DNA of 64,000 bases from Thermohalobaculum sp963721105 (GCA_963721105.1 CAVRHY010000011.1:1-64000), one strand, 5' to 3'. Shown: positions 38,851 to 48,486, counted from the stretch's first letter. Translations and numbers: made by a program. The notes: generated by a model from the letters alone, not told the origin.

Positions 38851-39894
38851 AAGCATGTTCCGCTTTAGCTGATTCACGAAGGGATTCCCAAGGTTGCCCT
38901 GATCTGATTCCCTGTCGGAAAACGGGGGCAGAGGCATGGGCAGGGCATATACCGCGGATCTCCGAGGGCGGGTGCTGGACGCGGTGGAGGCGGGCAGCTC
39001 GGCGCGATCGGCGGCGGCGCGGTTCGGTGTCGGTGTGGCGACGGCGATCCGGTGGGTGCGGCGGCACCGGGAGACGGGCGAGCGGACGGCGCGGCGGCAG
39101 GGCCCTCCGATCCGCTGGAAGCTCGATCCGCACGAGGTCTTTCTGCTGGGGCTGGTCGAGGAGACGGTCGACATCACGCTCGCCGAGATGCAGGCGCGTC
39201 TTGCCGGCGAGCGCGGCGTCCAGGCCGGGATCGGCACGCTCTGGCGGTTCTTCGACCGCCGCGGCGTGACGGTGAAAAAAGTCCGGGCATGCGAGCGAGC
39301 AGGACCGTGCCGACGTCCGCGAGGCGCGCGAGGCCTGGTTCGAGGGCCAGCCGGAGCTCGATCCCGAACGGCTGATCTTCATCGACGAGACTGGGCTGAA
39401 CACGAAGATGGCGCGGCTGCGCGGTCGCTGCCGCCGCGGCGACCGGCTCTTCGCCAGCATCCCCCACGGCCATTGGCGCACGACCACCTTCGTCGCCGGG
39501 CTCAGGCTCGGCGGCATGGACGCGCCGATGGTGCTCGATGGGGCAATGAACGGCGAGGCCTTCCTCGCCTATGTCCGCCGCGTGCTGGTGCCGGTTCTGC
39601 GGCCCGGCGATATCGTCGTCATGGACAATCTCGGCTGCCACAGGAGCGCCGCTGCCCGCGCGGCGATCGAAGCCGCCGGCGCCGAACTGCGCCTGCTGCC
39701 GCCTTACAGCCCCGACTTCAACCCGATCGAGCAGGCGTTCTCCAAGCTCAAGGCGATCCTCCGCAAAATCGCTGCCCGAACACGCGACACGCTCTGGAAC
39801 GCTGTCGCCATAGCCCTCGACGCGTTCTCGCCCGACGAGTGCGCCAACTACTTCACCGCCGCAGGCTACGAGCCAGAATAAGTGGAAAATGCTC
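38851..39894 (+). mobile_element. IS630-family insertion sequence with TA target duplication
   Basis: A 1,044-bp element flanked by TA on each side (38849-38850 and 39895-39896), the target duplication of IS630/Tc1 elements. Terminal inverted repeats are AAGCATGTTCCGCTT on the left and GAGCATTTTCCACTT (complement) on the right, 12 of 15 matching. It carries one transposase gene with a frame change. It separates trpD from the epoxide-hydrolase gene and interrupts a copy of the dispersed intergenic repeat. Confidence 0.88.
38936..39881 (+). CDS. IS630-family transposase (frame change at A6 run)
   Basis: The N-terminal part has two helix-turn-helix motifs (SSARSAAARFGVGVATAIRW and QAGIGTLWRFFDRRGVTVKK). 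After an A6 run near 39280 the frame must advance by one base to continue as SGHASEQDRADVREA, then LIFIDETGLNTKMARLRGRC (first Asp), DIVVMDNLGCHRS (second Asp) and YSPDFNPIEQAFSKLKAIL (Glu). Removing one A gives an uninterrupted IS630 transposase of about 315 residues. A programmed shift at the A run is possible, since two-frame IS630 elements are known, but one extra A is the simpler reading. Confidence 0.85.
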
Positions 39895-40063
39895 TAATGG
39901 GATCCGGACCCCGTGTGAGGGTTGCCAACAGGGCCGGGCCGCTTCGGAGCCGGGGCGGCCCGCCTTTCGTGCCTCCGGTCCGCGCGCGCCCGGCCGCGGC
40001 CGAGGGTGGCCGGCTGGACAGCGCCGCCGCGATCCGCGAAGGTCCCGGCGGGAGGGATCGGCC

Positions 40064-41197
40064 ATGCAGACTGACGCGCGCGCGGTGACTGCCGACCTGC
40101 CACCGCTGCCGCTGCCCGACGGCATCGCCTCGGCGCGGGTGGCGACGGAGAGCGGGCTCGACCAGCACTACCTGCATGCCGGACAGCCCGACCGGCCGAT
40201 GCTGCTGCTGCTGCACGGGTTCCCCGAGCTCGCCTTCTCGTGGCGGCGCGTGATGGTTCCGCTGGCCGAGGCCGGGTGGTTCGTCGTCGCGCCCGACCAG
40301 CGCGGCTATGGCCGCACGACCGGGTGGGAGGGCGACTATGACGGCGACCTCTCGGCCTATTCCGTCCCGAACATGGTGCGCGACCAGGTCGCCTTTGTCC
40401 GCGCGCTGGGGCGCGAGGCGGTGCACGCCGTCATCGGCCACGACTATGGCGCGCGCGTCGCCGCATGGGCGGCGCTGATCCGCGGTGACGTGTTTCCGCG
40501 CATGGCGACGATGAGCTCGCCCTTCGGCGGGCCGCCGCCGATCGCGGCCCGCGAGGACCCGGTGCACGACGAGATGCTGCGGCTCGACCCGCCGCGCAAA
40601 CACTACCAGTGGTATTATTCGACGCGCGAGGCCGAGCCCGACATGCTGGCGGCGCCGGCCGGGCTGCACGGCTTCCTGCGCGCCTATTTCCACATGAAAT
40701 CGGCCGACTGGCCGGGCAACCGGCCGCATCGGCTGGAAAGCTGGAGCGCCGGCGAGCTGGCGAAGATGCCGACCTACTACATCATGAACGCCGACGAGGA
40801 CATGCCCGCCAGCGTCGCGCGCGCCATGCCCGACGCGGCGGCGATCGCCGCCTGCGAGTGGATGCCCGACAGTGCGATGGCCGTCTATGCGGCCGAGTAC
40901 GCCCGAACAGGTTTCCAGGGGGCGCTGAACTCTTACCGCGTCTCGACCTCGGCGCAGTTCCAGCGCGACCTCTCGGTCTTTCACGGGCGCCGGATCGAGG
41001 GGCCGGCGACCTTCATCGCCGGGCGGCAGGACTGGGGGCGGACGCAGTTCCCCGGCGCGCTCGAGGCGATGGAGACGACGGCGACGGCCGACTGGCGCGG
41101 CACGCACCTGATCGAGGGTGCCGGCCACTGGGTGCAGCAGGAGCAGCCGGGCGCGGTGGTCGAGAGGCTGCTTGCCTTTCTCGAGGAGACGCGCTGA
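40064..41197 (+). CDS. Epoxide-hydrolase-like alpha/beta hydrolase
   Basis: A 377-residue hydrolase. The oxyanion motif LLHGFPELAFSWR, the nucleophile Asp in VIGHDYGARVAAW (Asp instead of Ser, as in soluble epoxide hydrolases and dehalogenases) and the late His in EGAGHWVQQEQPG are visible. The cap domain contains tyrosines (HYQWYYSTREAE) that could protonate an epoxide. The ATG at 40064 follows GGGAGGGATC. It could be an epoxide hydrolase or a fluoroacetate/haloalkane dehalogenase-like enzyme; the sequence favours the first. It stands alone downstream of the IS630 element. Confidence 0.85.
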   Translation: MQTDARAVTADLPPLPLPDGIASARVATESGLDQHYLHAGQPDRPMLLLLHGFPELAFSWRRVMVPLAEAGWFVVAPDQRGYGRTTGWEGDYDGDLSAYSVPNMVRDQVAFVRALGREAVHAVIGHDYGARVAAWAALIRGDVFPRMATMSSPFGGPPPIAAREDPVHDEMLRLDPPRKHYQWYYSTREAEPDMLAAPAGLHGFLRAYFHMKSADWPGNRPHRLESWSAGELAKMPTYYIMNADEDMPASVARAMPDAAAIAACEWMPDSAMAVYAAEYARTGFQGALNSYRVSTSAQFQRDLSVFHGRRIEGPATFIAGRQDWGRTQFPGALEAMETTATADWRGTHLIEGAGHWVQQEQPGAVVERLLAFLEETR

Positions 41198-41299
41198 CGG
41201 GGCGGGCCATCGGCGCCGACTACGCGACCACCCTTGACGTGGGGCGACGCTGCGCCACCCTCTTGCGTGTCCTTGCGGATGCCGGACCGGGAGACCGAC

Positions 41300-41731
41300 A
41301 TGCGACCGCTGCTTGCCGCACTCGTGGTTTCGCTCGCGCTGGCCTTCGCGATCGCCTCCGTCGTGGTGCGCCCCGCCGCGGCGGGCGAGCCGGACGAGTC
41401 GATCCGCGCCGTCATCGAGGACCAGCTGGCCGCCTTTCGGCGCAACGACCTGGCGGCGGCCTTCGGCCACGCCTCGCCCGCGCTGCAGGCGATCTTTCGG
41501 TCGCCGGAAAACTTCGGCCGCATGGTCGCGACCGGCTATCCGATGATCTGGCGCTCGGCCCGCCACGAGGTGCAGGGGCTGCGGGAGACGCCCGCCGGGC
41601 TGGTCCAGATCGTGCTGTTCGAGGACGGCGCCGGGCATCTCTTCGAGGCCGCCTACCTGATGGTGCAGGTCGACGGCGCCTGGCGCATCGCCGGCGTCGA
41701 GCTGAGCGCGATGCCGGGGGTCGGGGTTTAG
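41300..41731 (+). CDS. DUF4864-like exported protein
   Basis: A 143-residue protein with a signal peptide or N-terminal anchor (LLAALVVSLALAFAIASVVV) and a compact NTF2-like domain (IRAVIEDQLAAFRRNDLAAA, FGHASPALQAIFRSPENFGR), typical of DUF4864. It ends with a YLMVQVDGAWRIAGVEL strand pair. The function of this family is unknown. The ATG at 41300 is chosen because GGGAGACC precedes it and it places the signal peptide at the start. Confidence 0.75.
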   Translation: MRPLLAALVVSLALAFAIASVVVRPAAAGEPDESIRAVIEDQLAAFRRNDLAAAFGHASPALQAIFRSPENFGRMVATGYPMIWRSARHEVQGLRETPAGLVQIVLFEDGAGHLFEAAYLMVQVDGAWRIAGVELSAMPGVGV

Positions 41732-41758
41732 GCTTCTGGGGTCGCGGGGTCGACTCGT

Positions 41759-41818
41759 CATTCCCGCGTAGGCAGAAATCCCTTGTATTTCAATCAGATA
41801 CCCGCCTTCGCGGGGATG
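41759..41818. repeat. Extragenic palindromic element
   Basis: Two imperfect inverted arms (41759-41780 and 41797-41818) share the core CCCGCG-AAGGC-GGG and could fold into a long hairpin between two convergent genes. A related palindrome (CCCCGCGAAGGCGGGG) occurs at 54161-54176. These look like members of a REP-like family and may act as a bidirectional terminator here. Confidence 0.55.
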
Positions 41819-41845
41819 GCGGCGGCGGGGGGCTGTGGTGGCCGC

Positions 41846-42658
41846 CTAGAACCGCCGCCAGATGCCGATCGTCACCTCGAGGCCGTCGTCTGGGTTCAGC
41901 AGGTCGTAGACGAGGCCGAGCTGCACCGTGTCCGGGTTCACCTCGCCGAAGGGCTTCTTGTCGTTCGGTCCCAGCCAGGGCCACAGCGTGTAGGCGACCG
42001 ACGGCGCGATCTTCAGCGACGCCTCGCCGTCGCCGATCACGGGCACGATGGAGTAGACGCCGAGCAGCCCCATGACGCCCTTCCAGTGCTCGGTGCCGGC
42101 GGTGACGTCCATGCGCCATTCGTCGGCCGCGTGCTCGCCGCGCCAGTGGAAGCCGGTCTCGGCCGAGACGAAGCTGTTGCCCCAGCCGGTCTGCCAGCCG
42201 CGGCCGTAGAGCGCGCGCAGGTGCGCCTCGGGCACCGAGCCGGGCAGGCTGTCGGCGGCGGCGCCGACCAGCCATTTCTCGACCGGCGCCGAGACCCCGG
42301 CCTGCAGCGAGACGACGTCGCCGTTCTCGCGCTGCCAGATGCGGTGGCGGACATGCAGACCCAGGCTGATCTCGGTGCCCTGGGGGTCGGTCGCCGAGAA
42401 CGCGGCATACGCCGTGGCGCCCAGCGTCCATCCGTCGGTGACGCCGTACTCGACGTAGATCTGCGAGGAATTCTCGTCATCGTCCGCGACGCCGCCGAAT
42501 AAGCCGCCGACCGGGGCGATGCGGCGCCCGGTCGTCGAGATCACCTGGCCGTCGCCCTTTGCCAGCGTCCATGCCCCGGCCGCGGCGTGACCCGCGATCC
42601 CGCAGGCGAGCACCGTTGCGGGAAGGATGGCGGGCAGCACTGCCGCGGGGAAACGCAA
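41846..42658 (-). CDS. Predicted outer-membrane beta-barrel protein, unknown function
   Basis: A 270-residue protein with a signal peptide (PATVLACGIAGHAAAGAW) followed by alternating amphipathic strands (SSQIYVEYGVTDGWTLGATA, EISLGLHVRHRIWQ, QLGLVYDLLNPDDGLEVTIG) and a C-terminal Phe (IGIWRRF), the signature of proteins folded by the Bam complex. No specific family was recognised. The acidic stretch ADDDENSS near the N-terminus could be an exposed loop. It lies convergent to the DUF4864-like gene. Confidence 0.6.
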   Translation of the reverse strand: MRFPAAVLPAILPATVLACGIAGHAAAGAWTLAKGDGQVISTTGRRIAPVGGLFGGVADDDENSSQIYVEYGVTDGWTLGATAYAAFSATDPQGTEISLGLHVRHRIWQRENGDVVSLQAGVSAPVEKWLVGAAADSLPGSVPEAHLRALYGRGWQTGWGNSFVSAETGFHWRGEHAADEWRMDVTAGTEHWKGVMGLLGVYSIVPVIGDGEASLKIAPSVAYTLWPWLGPNDKKPFGEVNPDTVQLGLVYDLLNPDDGLEVTIGIWRRF

Positions 42659-42800
42659 CGCCTGGGCCTCCGTGAGGGTCCGGCGTCACTCTTCCTTGAG
42701 GATGGTTAACGGCGCGTTTACTGCGGGTGCGATGGCTGCGCCGCCCCGGCTCGATGGAAGGGAGCGGGTGGCTGGGCCGACGTCGAGCCGGGGCGCCCCG

Positions 42801-43728
42801 TCAGGCGGTGTCGGCGTGGACGAGCTGCCTGTACTCGGCGCGGATGCGCCGCGTCATCGGGCCGGGGCCGTCCGAGATCGGTCGGCCGTCGATCTCGACG
42901 ACCGGGGTCTGGGCGCCGAAGGTGCCGGTGATGAACGCCTCGTCGGCGCCATAGGTGTCGACCAGGCTGAAGTTGCGCTCGAAGACCGGGATGCCGTTCG
43001 TCCGGCAGACCTGGATGACCTTGGCGCGCGTGATGCCGTTCATGCAGTAGTCGCCGGTCGAGGTCCAGACCTCGCCCTTGCGGACGATGAAGAAGTTGCA
43101 CGAGTTCGTCGTGTTGACGAAGCCGTGCACGTCCAGCATCAGCGCCTCGTCGGCGCCGGCCTTCTGCGCCGCGATGCCGGCCAGGATGCAGTTCAGCTTG
43201 GAATGCGAGTTGAGCTTGGGGTCCTGCGTCATCGGCAGGCCGCGCAGGTGCGGCACCGTCGCCAGCCGGATGCCCCGGTCGAAGGCCTCGTCGGTCACGA
43301 CCGAGTGCTCGGCGATGATGACGATGGTCGGCCCGGATCTTCGACAGGCGCGGGTCCTGGAAGGGTTTCGACTTGGGCCCGCGCGTGACCATCAGTCGCG
43401 CGTGGGCGTCGTCCGTCATGCCGTTCGCCTCGGCCACCGCGTCCAGCGCCGCCGCCAGCCCGGCCCGGTCCATGCCGATGGCCAGGTCGATGGCCTTCGC
43501 CGCCTCGAACAGGCGATCGAGGTGCTCGTCGAGAAACGTCCAGCGGCCGTCGTGCAGCCGCAACCCCTCCCACACCCCGTCGCCCAGCAGGAATCCGGAA
43601 TCGTAGACGCTGACCACCGCCTCGGCGCGCGGCACGATGCGGCCGTTGACGTAGATGCGGATGTCGCGGTTGCGGTCGTCGGGTGCGGCGTCGTGCGTCG
43701 ACACCTTGGAGAGCGGCCTGTCGTTCAT
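42801..43728 (-). CDS. Class IV PLP aminotransferase (D-amino-acid or branched-chain type; apparent frameshift)
   Basis: A fold-type IV aminotransferase of about 309 residues. The first part has IRIYVNGRIVPRAEAVVSVY, DSGFLLGDGVWEGLR and LMVTRGPKSKPF. After a frame change near 43335 the second part (VTDEAFDRGIRLATV) has the PLP lysine in NSHSKLNCILAGIAAQKAG, the conserved ADEALMLDVHGFVNTTNSC and TRAKVIQVCRTNGIPV. The family includes D-alanine transaminase, IlvE and PabC; the pattern fits IlvE or D-amino-acid types. The neighbouring branched-chain amino acid transporter, transcribed divergently, supports an IlvE-like role (inference). Confidence 0.83.
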
Positions 43729-43742
43729 GCGACCTCGCGGGC

Positions 43743-43773
43743 TTGTCCCAGCTGCGGAAAACACTGTTATATG
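43743..43773 (+). promoter_or_regulatory. Likely sigma-70-type promoter of the liv operon
   Basis: A -35-like TTGTCC (43743-43748) and a -10-like TTATAT (43767-43772) are separated by 18 bases, about 35 bases before the livG start. The -10 context GTTATATGAC is identical to that before rpmJ at 60147-60156. Confidence 0.5.
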
Positions 43774-43805
43774 ACGGCCGGGCGGGGGGAGTGTCGAGAC
43801 ATGGC

Positions 43806-44570
43806 GTGCTGAAGGTCGAGAACCTGACCAAGCGCTTCGGCGGCCTCACGGCCGTCGACGGCTGCAGCTTCGAGATCGCGCAGGGCACGATCACCGGCCT
43901 GATCGGCCCGAACGGCGCCGGCAAGACCACGACCTTCAACATGATCGCGGGCGCGATGTCGCCGACCTCGGGGCGCATCGTCTTCGAGGGCCGCGACATC
44001 ACCGGGCTGGCGCCTCACGAGCTGTACCGGCTGGGGATTCTCAGGACCTTCCAGATCCCCAAGGAGTTCGGCAAGCTGACGGTGCTGGAGAACCTGATGG
44101 CCGCCGCGCCCGACCAGCCGGGCGAGGAGATCTTCCTCAACTGGCTGCGGCCGGGCCGCGTCCGCGAGCGCGAGCGCGCCGTGATGGCGCGGGCCGAGGA
44201 GTCGCTGGACTTCCTGGGCCTGACCCATGTCCGCGACGTGCTGGCGCAGAACCTCTCGGGCGGGCAGAAGAAGCTGGTCGAGCTGGGCCGCACGATGATG
44301 ACCGACGCCCGCCTGGTGCTGCTGGACGAGCCGGGCGCGGGCGTGAATCCGACGCTGATGCGCTCGATCATGCAGATGATCCAGCGGCTGAACGCCGAGC
44401 GCGGCTATACCTTCTGCATCATCGAGCACGACATGGACCTGATCGCAGAGCTCTGCGCGCCCGTCATCGTGCTGGCCGAGGGCCGGGTGCTGACGATCGG
44501 CGACATGGAGACGGTGCGCGCCGACGAGCGCGTCATCGACGCCTATTTCGGCGGCGAGGTGGTGGCGTGA
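43806..44570 (+). CDS. livG: Branched-chain amino acid-type ABC transporter ATPase LivG
   Basis: A 254-residue ATPase of a Liv/Urt-type (HAAT) importer. Walker A GPNGAGKTTTFNMIAG, signature NLSGGQKKLVELGR, Walker B LVLLDEPGAGVNP and the H-loop IIEHDMDLI are present, with the LivG-specific RTFQIPKEFGKLTVLENLM. The GTG at 43806 is used here. A nearby ATG at 43801 has a better-placed ribosome site (GGGGGGAG) but is out of frame; one missing G would make it the start (MAVLKVENL). It is first in the order GFHM plus binding protein. Confidence 0.9.
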   Translation: MLKVENLTKRFGGLTAVDGCSFEIAQGTITGLIGPNGAGKTTTFNMIAGAMSPTSGRIVFEGRDITGLAPHELYRLGILRTFQIPKEFGKLTVLENLMAAAPDQPGEEIFLNWLRPGRVRERERAVMARAEESLDFLGLTHVRDVLAQNLSGGQKKLVELGRTMMTDARLVLLDEPGAGVNPTLMRSIMQMIQRLNAERGYTFCIIEHDMDLIAELCAPVIVLAEGRVLTIGDMETVRADERVIDAYFGGEVVA

Positions 44571-45277
44571 GCGTCCTGGCCCTGGAAAGCATCCACGCCG
44601 GCTATGGCGAGAGCACCATCCTGCACGGCGTCAGCCTGGCGATCGAGCCGGGCGAGGTGGTCGTCATCATCGGCCCGAACGGCGCCGGCAAGTCGACCGC
44701 CATGAAGGCGATCTTCGGCATGCTGAACATCAGCGCCGGGCGGATCGTGCTGGACGGCAACGAGATCACCAACATGCCGCCGGACCGCGTGGTGCGCGAG
44801 GGCGTCTGCTACGTGCCGCAGGTCGGCAACGTCTTCGTCTCGCTGAGCGTGCAGGAGAACCTGGAGATGGGGGCCTATCTGCGGCGCGACGACTTCCGGC
44901 CGCGGCTGCGCGAGATCTACGATATGTTCCCGGACCTCGCCGAGAAGCGGCGCCAGCCGGCCGGCTCGCTGTCGGGCGGGCAGCGGCAGATGGTGGCGAT
45001 GGGGCGCGCGCTGATGCTCGAGCCGAAGGTGCTGATGCTGGACGAGCCGACCGCCGGCCTGAGCCCGCGCTATCGCGGCGACATCTTCGAGACGGTCAAG
45101 CGCATCAACGCGACCGGCGTGCCGATCCTGATGGTCGAGCAGAACGCCAAGCAGGCGCTGGGCATCGCCGACCGCGCCTACGTGCTGGTCGATGGCGAGA
45201 ACCGGCACGAGGGCACCGGCGCCGAGCTGCTGGCCGACCGCGAGGTGGCGCGCATGTTCCTGGGGGCCAAGGCGTGA
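44567..45277 (+). CDS. livF: Branched-chain amino acid-type ABC transporter ATPase LivF
   Basis: A 236-residue second ATPase of the importer. Walker A GPNGAGKSTAMKAIFG, signature GSLSGGQRQMVAMGRAL, Walker B VLMLDEPTAGLSP and H-loop region LMVEQNAKQALGIADRAYVL are typical of LivF/UrtE. The GTG at 44567 overlaps the livG stop by four bases. It pairs with LivG as a heterodimer on the cytoplasmic side. Confidence 0.93.
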   Translation: MSVLALESIHAGYGESTILHGVSLAIEPGEVVVIIGPNGAGKSTAMKAIFGMLNISAGRIVLDGNEITNMPPDRVVREGVCYVPQVGNVFVSLSVQENLEMGAYLRRDDFRPRLREIYDMFPDLAEKRRQPAGSLSGGQRQMVAMGRALMLEPKVLMLDEPTAGLSPRYRGDIFETVKRINATGVPILMVEQNAKQALGIADRAYVLVDGENRHEGTGAELLADREVARMFLGAKA

Positions 45278-45326
45278 GGCGCGGTGATCCAGACGAGCCT
45301 GCCGCAGGGCAGCCGGCGGTGCGCGC

Positions 45327-46218
45327 ATGATGGAGTTCGTCAACTTCTACCTGGTGCCCGGCATCGTGCTGGGCTGCATCTACGCGCTGGGCGCCATCGG
45401 CATCTCGCTGACCTTCGGCATCCTGCGCTTCGCCAACTTCGCGCATGGCGAGACGGTGACGCTGGGCGCCTACATCACTCTGACGCTGGTGCTGGCGCTG
45501 GGCGTGCATCCGCTGGTCGTCATGCCCATTGCGATGGCGATCACGGCGGCTGCTGGCCATCGGCATCGACCAGGTGTTCTACAAGCCGTTCCGCAAGTCG
45601 CCGACGATCATGGTCGTCATCGCCAGCTTCGGCATGATGCTGATGATCCGTTCGGCGGTGCAGTTCTTCTGGGGCGTGCAGTTGCAGCCGATGATGCGCG
45701 GCATCCAGCCGCCGGTCGCGTGGCTGTCGCCGCTGCGAATCCCGCAGAAGCACCTGCTGATCATCGGCGGCACGGTCGTTCTGATGCTGGCCATCCACCT
45801 GCTGCTGACGCGCACGCGGATCGGCAAGGCGATGCGGGCGACCTCGGACAGCCCGGAGCTGGCGCGCATCACCGGCATCGACACCGAGATGGTCGTCAAG
45901 ATGACCTGGATCATCGGCGGCTCGCTGGCGGTGGCGGCGGGCGTGTTCCTGGCGATCGACACGCATGTCGAGACGATGATGGGCTTCAAGCTGCTGCTGC
46001 CGATGTTCGCCGCCGCCATCCTGGGCGGCATCGGCAAGCCCTATGGCGCGGTCGCCGGCGGGCTGGTCATCGGCATCATCGAGGAACTGAGCGCCTATCC
46101 CTGGATCGGCACCGAGCCGCTGCTGAACCCCGGCTACAAGGCCGGGATCGCCTTTGCCATCATGGTCGTGATCCTGATCCTGCGCCCGCAGGGCCTGTTC
46201 AAGGGGAGCCAGTTCTGA
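45327..46218 (+). CDS. livH: Branched-chain amino acid-type ABC permease LivH (apparent frameshift)
   Basis: An inner-membrane permease of about 296 residues. The N-terminus (VNFYLVPGIVLGCIYALGAI, then ISLTFGILRFANFAHGETV) is the classical LivH start. After MAMAITA, near 45550, the frame shifts; removing one G in GCGGCTG gives a continuous read into LLAIGIDQVFYKPFRKSP, with later ATSDSPELARITGIDTE and MFAAAILGGIGKPYGAVAGG family motifs. Its stop overlaps the livM start (TGATG). Confidence 0.9.
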
Positions 46219-47225
46219 TGGACGCCCAGACCTACGGCTACATGATCTACGCCATCACGCTGCTGACCATGGGCGGCATCTACGCCGTGCTGGTGCTGGG
46301 ACTGAACATCCAGTGGGGCTACACGGGCCTGTTCAACGCCGGGATCGCGGGGTTCCTGGCGGTCGGCGCCTATACGCAGGCGCTGCTGACGACGCCGGTC
46401 ACCGAGGGCCATATCGGCGGCCTGGGCGTGCCGATCCCTGTGGCGATGGTGCTGGCGATGATCTTCTCGGCAGCGATCGCCTGGCTGATCGGCAAGGTGT
46501 GCATCCGGCTCCGCTCGGACTACCTCGCCATCGCCACCATCGGCATCGCCGAGATCCTGCGGCTGATCTTCAAGAACGAGCTCTGGGCGACGAACGGGCC
46601 GCGCGGTGTCAGCCAGATCCCGAAGGCGTTCGGGCAGCTGGCGCCGCCCTGGGATTCGGTGGCCTTCCTCGGCATGGTGCTGGCCATCGTCGCCGTCATC
46701 TACGTGCTGCTCGAGCGCGCGCACGCCTCGCCCTGGGGCCGCGTCATGACCGCGATCCGCGAGAACGAGGAGGCAGCCAGCGCCGTCGGAAAGAACGTCG
46801 AGGCCTTCCGCATGGAGAGCTTCGTGCTCGGCTCCGCCCTGATGGGGCTGGGCGGCGCGCTGCTGGCGCAGTACCTGCGCCAGATCGACCCGCAGGTCAG
46901 CGACCCGCTGACGGCGACCTTCCTGGTCTGGGTCATGCTGATCGCCGGCGGCTCGGGCAACAACCGCGGCGCGGTGCTGGGTGCCTTCCTGCTGTGGATC
47001 GTCTGGTCCATGACGCAGTTCATCAGCAGCTACCTGCCTGACAAGGCAATCGTTTTCGGTTACCAAATCGAGAATCTGCAGATCCGGTCGGCCTATGTCA
47101 GGGTCTTCCTGATCGGGCTGATCCTGCAGTTTATCCTCCAGCTCCGGCCCGAGGGCATCCTGCCCGAGAGGCGGCCGGCGCCGGAACCGGCCCCCAGGGG
47201 CCAAAGACAGGGAGAGACATCATGA
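46218..47225 (+). CDS. livM: Branched-chain amino acid-type ABC permease LivM
   Basis: A 335-residue permease with about 8-10 membrane segments. LivM features include LNIQWGYTGLFNAGIAGFLA, RSDYLAIATIGIAEILRLIF, NEEAASAVGKNVEAFRMESF (the loop that meets the ATPases) and MLIAGGSGNNRGAVLGAFLL. It is intact and coupled to livH by overlap. Its stop overlaps the start of the binding-protein gene, with the ribosome site CAGGGAGAG just inside its end. Confidence 0.93.
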   Translation: MDAQTYGYMIYAITLLTMGGIYAVLVLGLNIQWGYTGLFNAGIAGFLAVGAYTQALLTTPVTEGHIGGLGVPIPVAMVLAMIFSAAIAWLIGKVCIRLRSDYLAIATIGIAEILRLIFKNELWATNGPRGVSQIPKAFGQLAPPWDSVAFLGMVLAIVAVIYVLLERAHASPWGRVMTAIRENEEAASAVGKNVEAFRMESFVLGSALMGLGGALLAQYLRQIDPQVSDPLTATFLVWVMLIAGGSGNNRGAVLGAFLLWIVWSMTQFISSYLPDKAIVFGYQIENLQIRSAYVRVFLIGLILQFILQLRPEGILPERRPAPEPAPRGQRQGETS

Positions 47226-48424
47226 AAAGACTGCTGTGTGCCGTGGCGCTGGGCGCGCTGATGACCGCCCCCGCCCTGGCGGCGGACGACGTCAAGATCG
47301 GCTCGGTCGCCGGCGTCACCGGCCCGATCGCCGAACTGGTCGGCCCGATCATGGCCGGGCGCAACCTGGCCGCCGAGCACATCAACGCCCAGGGCGGGCT
47401 GCTGGACGGCCGCAAGATGGTGCTGATCACGGCCGACAGCCAGTGCGACCCGAAGGCCGGCGTCGACGCCGGCAACAAGGTCGTCAACGTCGACCAGGTC
47501 GTCGGCGTCATCGGCGCCTCGTGCTCGGGCGCGACGAACGGCATGGTGCAGGCGGTGACGATCCCGGCCGGCGTCGCGGCGATCTCGGATTCGGCGACCG
47601 CGCCCTCGATCACCAACCTCGACGACAAGAACACCGTGTTCCGCACGGCGCCCTCGGACGCCTACCAGGGCAAGGCACTGGCCCAGGTCGCCTGGGACAA
47701 CGGCGTGCGCAAGGTCGCCCTGACCTATGCGAACGACGACTACAATGCCGGCATCGCCAAGGTCTTCGAGCAGGTCTTCAAGGACCTCGGCGGCGAGGTC
47801 ACGCACAGCCAGGTGCACGAGCCGAACAAGGCCAGCTATCGCGCCGAGGTGACGACGCTGAGCGAGGGCGAGCCGGATGCGCTGGCGCTGTTCGCCTATT
47901 ACGGCGGCTCGGGCATCACCATCGTCAAGAACAGCCTCGAGACCGGCGCCTTCACCGACTTCTACGGCGCCGACGGCATGTTCGACCAGTCGGTGATCGA
48001 CCAGATCGGTGCCGACAACCTGCGCGGCCATATCTGGCTGACGCAGTCGGCCTCGGACCCGGACAGCGCGGGTTACGCGACCTTCGCCGAGGACTACAAG
48101 AAGACCGGCAACGACCCGCAGGCGCCCTATGCCGGGCACGGCTATGACGCGGTCTTCCTGATGGCGCTGGCCATCGAGAAGGCCGGCTCGACCGACCGGC
48201 GCGCCATCGCCGACGCGCTGATGCAGATCAACGACCCGAACGGCGAGGTCGTCGGCCCCGGCGAGTGGGAGAAGGCCAAGCAGCTGATCGCCGAGGGCAA
48301 GGCGATCAACTACCAGGGGGCCTCGGGCACGGTCGATTTCGACGAGCACGGCGACGTGCCCGGCGTCTACGGCGTCAACACCGTGGGCGACGACGGCAAG
48401 TGGCAGAAGGAGATCCTGAAATAA
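47222..48424 (+). CDS. Branched-chain amino acid-type ABC transporter substrate-binding protein
   Basis: A 400-residue periplasmic binding protein (LivJ/LivK/peripla_BP_6 type). The signal peptide KRLLCAVALGALMTAPALAA is followed by DDVKIGSVAGVTGPIAELVG, the ligand-binding IGASCSGATNGMVQ and ISDSATAPSITNLDD segments. A pair of cysteines (about DSQCDPK and GASCSG) may form a disulfide. As the last gene of the operon it is followed by a strong terminator. The ligand could be a branched-chain amino acid, an amide or a related compound; not decided by sequence. Confidence 0.9.
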   Translation: MKRLLCAVALGALMTAPALAADDVKIGSVAGVTGPIAELVGPIMAGRNLAAEHINAQGGLLDGRKMVLITADSQCDPKAGVDAGNKVVNVDQVVGVIGASCSGATNGMVQAVTIPAGVAAISDSATAPSITNLDDKNTVFRTAPSDAYQGKALAQVAWDNGVRKVALTYANDDYNAGIAKVFEQVFKDLGGEVTHSQVHEPNKASYRAEVTTLSEGEPDALALFAYYGGSGITIVKNSLETGAFTDFYGADGMFDQSVIDQIGADNLRGHIWLTQSASDPDSAGYATFAEDYKKTGNDPQAPYAGHGYDAVFLMALAIEKAGSTDRRAIADALMQINDPNGEVVGPGEWEKAKQLIAEGKAINYQGASGTVDFDEHGDVPGVYGVNTVGDDGKWQKEILK

Positions 48425-48450
48425 GCCCGGCGGGCTGAGCAGGGCCAGCT

Positions 48451-48486
48451 GGGGCCGGGGCGGCGACGCCCCGGCCCCTTCGCGTT
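48451..48486 (+). terminator. Rho-independent terminator of the liv operon
   Basis: A perfect 12-bp stem GGGGCCGGGGCG and CGCCCCGGCCCC with a GCGA tetraloop, followed by TTCGCGTTTT. It begins 27 bases after the binding-protein stop. Confidence 0.85.

Noticed and set aside
42700..42716. CtrA-like site (TTAA, seven bases, TTTA) upstream of the barrel protein gene
   Set aside because: Only one loose half-match, without supporting copies; too weak to call a regulator site.
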